Positions 36,506 to 42,792 of a stretch of DNA of 42,792 nucleotides are shown here, in pieces. The notes beneath the pieces were generated by a model. The model was not told where the DNA came from. It was given only the letters and a program-made list of their open reading frames with translations, and did no database searches. The position numbers were made by a program, and so were the translations under genes. Location of the stretch: positions 1 through 42,792 of the forward strand of contig CAZXFT010000026.1 of NCBI GenBank assembly GCA_964640655.1, in the 5' to 3' direction. The first letter of the stretch is position 1. Each line of letters starts with the position of its first letter. Source of the DNA: BJGO01 sp964640655 (lineage in GTDB: Bacteria > Bacteroidota > Bacteroidia > Chitinophagales > UBA10324).

Positions 36506-36727
36506 TCAATACTCGTCTTCGTTAAAGAAGAAGTCATCGTGCGTAGGGTAATCGGGCCAGATGTCTTCAATACCTTCATATACTTCACCTTCGTCTTCTA
36601 ATTCCTGAAGGTTTTCTATTACTTCAATAGGAGCGCCGGAGCGAATGGCATAGTCTATCAATTCATCTTTGGTTGCAGGCCAAGGAGCATCTTCGAGGTG
36701 CGATGCCAGTTCAAGTGTCCAATACAT
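36506..36727 (-). CDS. DUF2795 family protein
   Basis: 73 residues, acidic. MYWTLELASHLEDAPWPATKDELIDYAIRSGAP fits DUF2795, a small family in Bacteroidota and other phyla with unknown function, followed by an acidic tail (ELEDEGEVYEGIEDIW ... FFFNEDEY). It has its own good promoter and stands alone between a glycosyltransferase on the other strand and the cobalamin adenosyltransferase. Confidence 0.88.
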   Translation of the reverse strand: MYWTLELASHLEDAPWPATKDELIDYAIRSGAPIEVIENLQELEDEGEVYEGIEDIWPDYPTHDDFFFNEDEY

Positions 36728-36757
36728 AGTTGCTTACAGCGATTTTTGAATTTTGCG

Positions 36758-36786
36758 CAAAAGTATCTTTATTCAAACGAATGCAA
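36758..36786 (-). promoter_or_regulatory. Promoter of the DUF2795 gene
   Basis: On the minus strand: TTG (complement of 36784-36786), an 18-base spacer and TACTTTTG (complement of 36758-36765), followed by CGC. The -7 box is 30 bases before the ATG. Confidence 0.6.
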
Positions 36787-36835
36787 AATTTATTTTAGAA
36801 AACTGATAATTGCCGTTTGTAATTAAGGAAATGCT

Positions 36836-37390
36836 TTACAGACGAGGCTTCCAGGGAATTTCTTCTACCTGAAAATCCGCCGATATGCGACGCGATAAAA
36901 CAAAAAGATAATCTGAGAGTCGATTGAGGTAGGTAAGAATGAGTGCATCTACCGGTTCTGACTCGTTCAAATGTGTAGCCAAACGCTCCGCTCTGCGACA
37001 TACACAACGAGCCAAATGTGCAAACGAATTTGCAGGATGACCACCGGGCAACACAAAGTGTTTCATCTCCGGCAGCGATTCTGTCATAGCATCAATTTCA
37101 TTTTCCAACAGCGTAACATCACTCTCTTTGAGGTCAGGAAGTTTCATTTTTCCTTTTAGCGGATCAGTTGCCAGATGAGACCCAATAGTAAATAATCTGT
37201 CCTGAATTTCTTTCAACACTTCACGCTGTTTGCTATCCTGAACATGATCTCGCACCACTCCTATCCAACTATTCAACTCGTCCAGTGTGCCGTATGCTTC
37301 TATGCGTTGATGATGTTTTGGAACACGGGTACCGCCAATCAATTGTGTTGTTCCACTGTCTCCCTTTTTAGTATAAATCTTAAAAGTCAT
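36836..37390 (-). CDS. Cob(I)alamin adenosyltransferase, PduO type
   Basis: Makes adenosylcobalamin from cob(I)alamin and ATP. 184 residues with the PduO-type motifs: the N-terminal ATP site YTKKGDSGTTQLIGG, then RIEAYGTLDELNSWIG, and the C-terminal helices with RCVCRRAERLATHL and LNRLSDYLFVLSR. It is 19 bases downstream of the MacB/LolD-type ATPase and probably belongs to that operon. No cobalamin biosynthesis genes are nearby, so the cell may salvage corrinoids. Confidence 0.93.
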   Translation of the reverse strand: MTFKIYTKKGDSGTTQLIGGTRVPKHHQRIEAYGTLDELNSWIGVVRDHVQDSKQREVLKEIQDRLFTIGSHLATDPLKGKMKLPDLKESDVTLLENEIDAMTESLPEMKHFVLPGGHPANSFAHLARCVCRRAERLATHLNESEPVDALILTYLNRLSDYLFVLSRRISADFQVEEIPWKPRL

Positions 37391-37409
37391 TTACTGAGTT
37401 TGTTTGATG

Positions 37410-38126
37410 TTATACCAATAGTCCATTCTTGGTTATAGAAAAATTCTTTTCGTCGGAACTAATCTCACCGTCTTTTAATCGAACAATTCGATGTGCGTGA
37501 CGCGAAATATCATCTTCGTGAGTTACAATAATTACAGTATTGCCGTTGGCATGTATCTGTTCAAACAAAGACATTATCTCCACAGAAGTTTTACTGTCTA
37601 GGTTACCTGTTGGCTCATCGGCTAAGATGATTGCAGGATTGTTTACCAAAGCACGGGCTATGGCTACGCGCTGTTTTTGTCCGCCACTAAGTTCATTAGG
37701 CTTATGATGCATACGATCTGTAAGGCCTACGGCATCCATCATTTCTTTGGCACGCTTCATTCTATCTGCACTGTTCACACCGGCATATACCAGAGGTAAG
37801 GCAGCATTCTCGAGAGCGGTCATTCGTGGCATCAGGTTGAATGTTTGAAATACAAAACCTATGGATTTGTTTCTGATCACTGCCAGTTCATTATCACTCA
37901 ATCGGCTTACATCACTGCCATTCAAATAGTAACTACCTTTTGATACTGTATCCAGACAACCCAAAATATTCATCAGTGTGGATTTGCCTGAACCTGATGG
38001 ACCCATCAATGCCACATATTCATTCTGTGCAATGTTGAGATTGATGCCTTTTAAAACCGGTACTTCTGTTTTACCGAGATAGTAGTTTTTATAAACTTCT
38101 TCGAGACGAATAATATCGTTGGTCAT
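37410..38126 (-). CDS. ABC transporter ATP-binding protein, MacB/LolD type
   Basis: 238-residue ATPase with all motifs: Walker A GPSGSGKST (42-50), Q-loop FVFQTFNL, signature LSGGQ (146-150), Walker B ILADEPTGNLD (167-177) and switch histidine in VTHEDD. The sequence is that of the LolD/MacB/FtsE sub-group. No permease is adjacent; the FtsX/MacB-type permease at 32339-33592 is the nearest candidate. It begins 6 bases after gatC, so they are co-transcribed despite unrelated roles. Confidence 0.93.
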   Translation of the reverse strand: MTNDIIRLEEVYKNYYLGKTEVPVLKGINLNIAQNEYVALMGPSGSGKSTLMNILGCLDTVSKGSYYLNGSDVSRLSDNELAVIRNKSIGFVFQTFNLMPRMTALENAALPLVYAGVNSADRMKRAKEMMDAVGLTDRMHHKPNELSGGQKQRVAIARALVNNPAIILADEPTGNLDSKTSVEIMSLFEQIHANGNTVIIVTHEDDISRHAHRIVRLKDGEISSDEKNFSITKNGLLV

Positions 38127-38132
38127 AGACCT

Positions 38133-38429
38133 TTATTTCTTGATCACTTTTGGAACCTTGATATAATCACTATCATGCAGTGGTACATTTTGCAACGCTT
38201 CTTTTTTCGATACATGTTCTTCTGCAACATCTTCGCGAAGAACATTAACTTCATCAGTGATATAGATGAGTGGTTCCACATCATCCAGATTCACTTCATT
38301 AAGTTGTTCCACAAAGCCTAAAACCTTTTGTAAGTCGTTTTTGATTTGCTCCTTTTCTTCACCCACAAATTCAAGTTTTGCGAGATTGGCAATTTTGTCC
38401 ACTAATGCATCATCTACTTTCATTGTCAT
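38133..38429 (-). CDS. gatC: Asp-tRNA(Asn)/Glu-tRNA(Gln) amidotransferase subunit C
   Basis: 98-residue helical subunit of the GatCAB complex that makes Gln-tRNA(Gln) or Asn-tRNA(Asn) by transamidation. The pattern ALVDKIANLAKLEF at the N-terminus and VEQLNEVNLDDVEPLI ... LREDVAEEH in the middle is characteristic. gatA and gatB are not in the window. The start is ATG at 38427-38429, with a second ATG two codons in. A TATTTTCG box lies 12 bases upstream. Confidence 0.9.
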   Translation of the reverse strand: MTMKVDDALVDKIANLAKLEFVGEEKEQIKNDLQKVLGFVEQLNEVNLDDVEPLIYITDEVNVLREDVAEEHVSKKEALQNVPLHDSDYIKVPKVIKK

Positions 38430-38440
38430 GCTTTCTGAAA

Positions 38441-38448
38441 CGAAAATA
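38441..38448 (-). promoter_or_regulatory. Predicted -7 box of gatC
   Basis: Minus-strand TATTTTCG (TAnnTTCG variant), 11 bases before the gatC ATG. The closeness would imply a very short leader. No clear -33 element. Confidence 0.35.
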
Positions 38449-38517
38449 CAATTAATGCTTTAGTTAGAAAGCTAATGATGAAGAACGAAATTTAACAATG
38501 ATGAACGTGAGATGAGC

Positions 38518-39273
38518 TTATACTTCTTCTTCTGATGCCAATGCAGCACGAACATACTCGCGGTTGAGGCGGGCAATGTTCATCACTGAGATTTCCTTTG
38601 GACACTCAGCCTCACAAGCACCGGTATTGGTACAGTTTCCAAAACCTTCGGCATCCATTTGTTTCACCATTGCTATTACTCGGCTTTCGCGCTCCGGTTT
38701 GCCTTGTGGCAATAAAGCCAACTGAGATACCTTGGCACTAACAAACAACATAGCCGATGAATTTTTACAAGAAGCCACACACGCGCCACAACCAATGCAG
38801 GCTGCGGCAGAAAAGGCTTCGTCGGCAATACTCTTACCTATAGGAAGGCTGTTGGCATCCTGAGCATTACCGGTATTTACTGACACAAAACCACCTGATG
38901 CCATAATGCGATCAAAAGCCGTGCGGTCAACAACAAGGTCTTTAATAACAGGAAATGGTTGCGCGCGCCATGGTTCAACCACTATAGTGTCACCATCTTT
39001 GAAATGACGCATATGAAGCTGACAGGTAGTAGTTGCATGCATTGGTCCGTGTGCACGGCCATTGATGTACATACTGCACATACCGCAAATACCTTCGCGG
39101 CAGTCGTGGTCAAAGGCAACAGGGTCTTTTCCTTCACGAATCAGTTGATCGTTTAACACATCAAACATTTCGAGAAACGACATATCCTCGCTTACTTCAT
39201 TTAACTGATAGGTTTCAAAACCGCCTTTGTCGTTATTATTTTTCTGACGCCAAACTTTAAGTGTGATTTTCAT
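38518..39273 (-). CDS. sdhB: Succinate dehydrogenase/fumarate reductase iron-sulfur subunit
   Basis: 251 residues that carry electrons from the flavoprotein to the membrane subunit. An N-terminal [2Fe-2S] site (C58, C63, C66 in CREGICGMC, and C84) is followed by the two ferredoxin-like sites CIGCGACVASC and, near the end, CTNTGACEAECP. It lies 23 bases after sdhA and completes sdhC-sdhA-sdhB, the Bacteroidota order. Confidence 0.96.
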   Translation of the reverse strand: MKITLKVWRQKNNNDKGGFETYQLNEVSEDMSFLEMFDVLNDQLIREGKDPVAFDHDCREGICGMCSMYINGRAHGPMHATTTCQLHMRHFKDGDTIVVEPWRAQPFPVIKDLVVDRTAFDRIMASGGFVSVNTGNAQDANSLPIGKSIADEAFSAAACIGCGACVASCKNSSAMLFVSAKVSQLALLPQGKPERESRVIAMVKQMDAEGFGNCTNTGACEAECPKEISVMNIARLNREYVRAALASEEEV

Positions 39274-39296
39274 GGCTTTTATTTATGACTGTTTGA

Positions 39297-41213
39297 TTAT
39301 TTGTAATTGCGTTGACTTGGTTTAATAACCTCGTACTTGAGTTCTTCTTTATGCAAAGCCGGCTCGGAGTCAACACCTTTAAACTCCCAGGCTGCCACGT
39401 ACATATACTTATCGTCGTGGCGCAGTGCTTCACCATCCTCTGTCTGATGCTCTTCGCGGAAATGTCCGCCGCAACTTTCGCCGCGTTGCAGTGCATCCAA
39501 ACACATCAGTTCTCCCAGTTCCAGAAAATCGGCTACACGACCGGCCTTTTCTAACTCAGGATTAAACTCATCGGCAGAACCCGGTACACGAACATTGGAA
39601 TAGAATTCTTTTCTCAGTTCTCTGATTTGCTGAATAGCTTCTTTCAATCCTTGTTCGTTGCGCGCCATTCCGCATTTGTCCCACATAATTTTTCCCAAAC
39701 GTTTATGGAAACTTTCCACAGGTTCCTTACCATTAATTTTCAGCAGGGACTGAATACGGTTGTTCACTTCCTTTTCAGCTTCATCAAAAGCCGGATGATC
39801 AGTAGGAATGGCTTTGGTTCTGATTTCGTTGGCCAGGTAAGCACCAATAGTGTATGGAATTACAAAGTATCCATCTGCAAGACCTTGCATCAATGCACTT
39901 GCACCAAGACGGTTGGCACCGTGGTCGGAGAAGTTGGCTTCGCCTAAAGCATATAAGCCGGGTACAGTTGTCATTAAGTTGTAGTCCACCCACAGGCCAC
40001 CCATAGTATAATGCACCGCAGGATAGATACGCATGGGTGTAGTGTAAGGGTCTTCACCTGTAATCTTTTCATACATCTCAAACAGGTTACCGTATCGTTC
40101 CTTAATAACATTCTTTCCTAAACGTTTGATGGAATCAGCGAAGTCGAGATAAACAGCCATCTTGGATTTACCTACGCCATAACCCGCATCGCAACGCTCT
40201 TTGGCAGCCCGTGAAGCCACATCTCGTGGCACTAAGTTTCCGAATGCCGGATAACGACGCTCCAGGTAATAGTCGCGCTCATCTTCCGGTATGTCGGTGG
40301 GTTTGCGCTCGTCGTTTTGTTTTTTAGGAACCCAAATACGACCATCGTTACGCAACGATTCCGACATCAAGGTTAGTTTAGACTGATGATCGCCGGATAC
40401 CGGAATACAGGTGGGGTGAATTTGCGTGAAGCAAGGATTTCCAAAATAGGCTCCGCGCTTATATGCCTTCCATGCGGCAGTGACATTACTGCCCATGGCA
40501 TTGGTAGAAAGATAAAATACGTTACCGTATCCGCCGGTACATAATAATACCGCGTGGCCAAAATGACGTTCCAGTTTTCCGGTAACCAAGTCGCGGGCAA
40601 TGATGCCGCGACATTTTCCATCAATCTGCACTATGTCGAGCATCTCGTGGCGCGAATACATCTGCACGCTTTTCAAGCCTACCTGACGCATCATTGCCGA
40701 GTATGCACCCAGCAACAATTGCTGACCGGTTTGGCCGGCAGCGTAAAAAGTACGTTGAACCTGAGTGCCGCCGAAGGAGCGGTTGCTGAGCATGCCGCCG
40801 TATTCGCGGGCAAAAGGTACACCCTGTGCCACGCACTGGTCTATGATGCCGGCGCTGACTTCAGCTAATCGATGCACATTGGCTTCACGTGCACGGTAGT
40901 CTCCTCCTTTAATGGTATCGTAAAACAAACGGTAAACGCTGTCGCCATCGTTCTGATAGTTCTTGGCTGCGTTGATGCCACCCTGTGCTGCAATGCTGTG
41001 TGCCCGACGAGCACTATCCTGAAAACAGAAAACTTTCACCTTGTATCCCATTTCGGCCAGCGATGCTGCAGCAGAAGCACCGGCCAAACCACTTCCCACA
41101 ACGATTATCTCCAGACTTCTCTTGTTGGCAGGATTAACCAACGGTATGGTTGAACGGTATTTGGTCCATTTTTGATCGAGCGTGCCTTCGGGAATTTTTG
41201 AATCTAATGCCAT
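39297..41213 (-). CDS. sdhA: Succinate dehydrogenase/fumarate reductase flavoprotein subunit
   Basis: 638-residue catalytic subunit with covalent FAD that oxidises succinate (or reduces fumarate). GSGLAG (40-45) binds the dinucleotide, H72 (RRAHSIAAQGG) is the likely FAD-linking histidine, and PAVHYTMGGLWVDYN and GEANFSDHGANRLGASAL are family signatures. The length matches the type used with menaquinone in Bacteroidota and B. subtilis-like complexes. It lies 9 bases after sdhC. Confidence 0.97.
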   Translation of the reverse strand: MALDSKIPEGTLDQKWTKYRSTIPLVNPANKRSLEIIVVGSGLAGASAAASLAEMGYKVKVFCFQDSARRAHSIAAQGGINAAKNYQNDGDSVYRLFYDTIKGGDYRAREANVHRLAEVSAGIIDQCVAQGVPFAREYGGMLSNRSFGGTQVQRTFYAAGQTGQQLLLGAYSAMMRQVGLKSVQMYSRHEMLDIVQIDGKCRGIIARDLVTGKLERHFGHAVLLCTGGYGNVFYLSTNAMGSNVTAAWKAYKRGAYFGNPCFTQIHPTCIPVSGDHQSKLTLMSESLRNDGRIWVPKKQNDERKPTDIPEDERDYYLERRYPAFGNLVPRDVASRAAKERCDAGYGVGKSKMAVYLDFADSIKRLGKNVIKERYGNLFEMYEKITGEDPYTTPMRIYPAVHYTMGGLWVDYNLMTTVPGLYALGEANFSDHGANRLGASALMQGLADGYFVIPYTIGAYLANEIRTKAIPTDHPAFDEAEKEVNNRIQSLLKINGKEPVESFHKRLGKIMWDKCGMARNEQGLKEAIQQIRELRKEFYSNVRVPGSADEFNPELEKAGRVADFLELGELMCLDALQRGESCGGHFREEHQTEDGEALRHDDKYMYVAAWEFKGVDSEPALHKEELKYEVIKPSQRNYK

Positions 41214-41222
41214 AACTATGTA

Positions 41223-41909
41223 TTAGTAATTAGGTTGTTTGAAGAAGAAAAAGAAAACCGGTATAATGGCGAAACCGAGTGTGATGAAAAAGGAGAAAGC
41301 CATGCCGAGACCTTGCAGTAGTGGTGTGTACTTGCGGTGCATTATACCCAGTGAACGCCAGGCGCTTTGAAAGCCATGCATTAAATGGTAACCGAGTGCA
41401 AATACACCAAGCAGGTAAATGATGTCGTAAACAGGATTGGCAAAGACTTCTATCATCAGAGTGTACATATCGGGGGTGCCGTTTATATCGGGTGGTAACT
41501 CGGTTAAAAAGCGCGATTCAATCCAGAAATGACGAAGGTGAATGATTAAAAAGAACAATACCAAACTACCCAGAATACCCATGCTGCGCGAATACCAGGT
41601 GCTGTTAGCATTGGCGGCGTTCACGGCGTACTTTACCGGACGGGCTGTTTGATTGGCGCGGGTAATAAAAAAGGATTGGAGAATATGGATAATGAAACCC
41701 GCAAAGAGTAATATTTCTATGGTTCGAACGAGCACGTTGGAAGCCATAAAGTGGGCCGCCTCATTAAACAAAAGCCCGTTGTCGGGCAACAGGCTTAATA
41801 GGTTAATGGAGAGATGAACCAAAAGGAAGGAGCAAAGAAACAATCCTGTTAATGACATCACTATTTTTTTTCCGATGGAGGATGTCATCATGTGTGTAAA
41901 CCAACTCAT
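41223..41909 (-). CDS. sdhC: Succinate dehydrogenase cytochrome b558 subunit
   Basis: 228-residue membrane anchor with about five transmembrane helices (IGKKIVMSLTGLFLCSFLLVHLSIN, TIEILLFAGFIIHILQSFF, MGILGSLVLFFLIIHLRHFW, NPVYDIIYLLGVFALGYHLMHG, GMAFSFFITLGFAIIPVFFFF), holding histidines for two hemes (HLSIN, HIL, HLRHFW, HLMHGF). It is the single-polypeptide diheme type, so no sdhD is needed, and it is read first in the operon. Confidence 0.94.
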   Translation of the reverse strand: MSWFTHMMTSSIGKKIVMSLTGLFLCSFLLVHLSINLLSLLPDNGLLFNEAAHFMASNVLVRTIEILLFAGFIIHILQSFFITRANQTARPVKYAVNAANANSTWYSRSMGILGSLVLFFLIIHLRHFWIESRFLTELPPDINGTPDMYTLMIEVFANPVYDIIYLLGVFALGYHLMHGFQSAWRSLGIMHRKYTPLLQGLGMAFSFFITLGFAIIPVFFFFFKQPNY

Positions 41910-41935
41910 TATCAGTAGGATTTTTTAGGTGTGCG

Positions 41936-41943
41936 CAAATATA
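41936..41943 (-). promoter_or_regulatory. Predicted -7 box of sdhCAB
   Basis: Minus-strand TATATTTG followed by CGC, 26 bases before the sdhC ATG. No clear -33 TTG is visible. Confidence 0.5.
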
Positions 41944-42248
41944 ATGGTATAAGGAAATAGGGGGTCGAATTGTTTATATGATAGATGTCATCAGGGAGAA
42001 TATGTTGAGAGCCGTTTAAGGGTGTGATAAATTAATGAGGTGATTAGTTTAAGTTTTTACTTGTAAACACTCATGCAGGAACCTGCAAGAGGCTTAAGAT
42101 AATTCTGCACTCCTATATATAATGAATATTTGTGCCGTTTGAAGGCCCGGGCTGTGCGCTGTAAGATTCATCTTTGCTGCGAGTTTTCTGTTACCATTCA
42201 TGAGTAGTGTGAACTGAGACTCTACCGTTCTGAGCTCAGCGAGGTAAG
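41944..42248. other. Non-coding region, only short palindromes seen
   Basis: About 300 bases between the sdhC promoter and the tandem array with no convincing gene on either strand. Small palindromes are present: TGCAGG/CCTGCA (42074-42079 / 42082-42087, 2-base gap), GCCCGGGC (42145-42152) and CTGAGCTCAG near 42230. No tRNA or known RNA shape is evident. Confidence 0.5.
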
Positions 42249-42740
42249 GTTAATGGTGTGGGTCTAAATGAAAAAGGGACTGACGGAAATGGATTATGGG
42301 CAGCGAAGTGTGGATGCGGGTATGGGTGTAAGCTGATTTGGGGATGGTGTAAACGGTTTGGGGTATGGGTGTAAATGAAAAAGGGATGGAGAGAAATGGA
42401 TTATGGGCTGCGAAGTGTGGATTCGGGTATGGGTGTAAGCCGATTTGGGGATGGTGTAAACGGTTTGGGGTATGGGTGTAAATGAGAAAGGGACCGGCGG
42501 AAATGGATTATGGGATGCGAAGTGTGGATGCGGGTATGGGTGTAAGCTGATTTGGGGATGGTGTAAACGGTTTGGGGTATGGGTGTAAATGAAAAAGGGA
42601 TGGAGAGAAATGGATTATGGGCTGCGAAGTGTGGATGCGGGTATGGGTGTAAGCCGATTTGGGGGTGGTGTAAACGGTTTGGGGTATGGGTGTAAATGAA
42701 AAAGGGACCGGTGGAAATGGATTATGGGCTGCGAAGTGTG
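42249..42740. repeat. 107-bp tandem array, about 4.6 copies, alternating variants
   Basis: The 10-mer GGATTATGGG recurs at 42291, 42398, 42505, 42612 and 42719, each exactly 107 bases apart. The unit is G-rich on this strand with few C residues and contains three related sub-elements of about 20 bases (GGGTATGGGTGTAA, TTTGGGGATGGTGTAA, TTTGGGGTATGGGTGTAA). Odd copies read GGGAC(C/T)G(A/G)..GG before the anchor and AAGCTG after it; even copies read GGGATGGAGAG and AAGCCG, so the true period is 214. 107 is not a multiple of three and no long frame crosses it, so it is not protein-coding. The first copy is degenerate at its left side and the last is cut at GTGTG. Confidence 0.92.
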
Positions 42741-42792
42741 ACCCTTCCTAAAAAAACCTTACACATTTTAAGTGTTGTTACTAAATGTGATT
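42741..42792. other. Unique sequence right of the array
   Basis: The array stops abruptly; the next bases are AT-rich with a small inverted pair (ACAC at 42761-42764 and GTGT at 42772-42775). It could be the edge of another gene's terminator or of a mobile element, but too little is visible. Confidence 0.3.

Noticed and set aside
42249..42740. CRISPR array
   Set aside because: The 107-base units are contiguous and almost identical along their whole length; there are no unique spacers and no cas genes.
42741..42792. Insertion-sequence end at the right edge
   Set aside because: Only a 4-bp inverted pair is visible and no transposase or target duplication can be seen within the window.

Overview
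The window is a chromosomal segment of a Bacteroidota bacterium, most likely from the Chitinophagales/Sphingobacteriales side of the phylum. Several features support this: a type III glutamine synthetase, a fused LpxC-FabZ protein, a three-gene menaquinone-type succinate dehydrogenase with one cytochrome b subunit, a DUF6089/PorG-like outer-membrane protein, a cargo gene ending in a type IX secretion (T9SS) sorting domain, and promoters of the phylum-specific TAnnTTTG type. The genus is not identifiable by eye. Most of the window is core housekeeping sequence, with no phage, integrase, IS transposase, CRISPR array, rRNA or tRNA seen.

Layout. 1-5.3 kb: the 3' end of an unknown gene, then a minus-strand clpB-lon proteostasis operon. 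5.4-9.6 kb: queG (queuosine synthesis), a vanadium-haloperoxidase-like lipoprotein, and a 527-residue protein of unknown function with a GNAT-like segment. 9.6-15.4 kb: aconitase, a 58-residue histone H1-like (Hc1) gene, valS, and a small coiled-coil-like protein. 15.4-21.9 kb: a papain-like cysteine peptidase, a secreted esterase, a DUF6089 barrel, metK, two unknown exported proteins and a DUF4256 protein. 21.9-29.4 kb, all on the minus strand: glnN, a polytopic membrane protein, an ABC ATPase with odd catalytic loops, and the lipid A genes lpxA, lpxC-fabZ and lpxD. 29.5-36.4 kb: a T9SS cargo gene broken by a stop inside its signal peptide, a lipid kinase, an aldo/keto reductase, a MacB-type permease, then queA-ispD-glycosyltransferase on the plus strand. 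36.5-41.9 kb, minus strand: a DUF2795 protein, a PduO-type cobalamin adenosyltransferase, a MacB/LolD-type ATPase, gatC and sdhCAB. The last ~880 bases hold no gene; from about 42,249 they are a 107-bp tandem array.

How genes connect. Aconitase and SdhCAB are both TCA-cycle enzymes. QueA makes epoxyqueuosine on tRNA and QueG, a cobalamin enzyme, reduces it. lpxD, lpxC-fabZ and lpxA supply the early lipid A pathway, apparently as one operon that runs into an ABC ATPase gene. The MacB-type permease and the MacB-type ATPase lie 4 kb apart and may be partners.

Most unusual items: (1) the 107-bp array, whose copies alternate between two variants and so form a 214-bp higher-order repeat; (2) the T9SS cargo gene, whose signal peptide is readable in frame on both sides of one TGA; (3) the ABC ATPase overlapping lpxA, which lacks the usual Q-loop glutamine and switch histidine; (4) an extended promoter motif, TAnnTTTG followed by CCGC or GCGC, in front of many genes; (5) a 10-bp inverted repeat in the queA leader. 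I found no clear multi-gene novel defence or mobile system.
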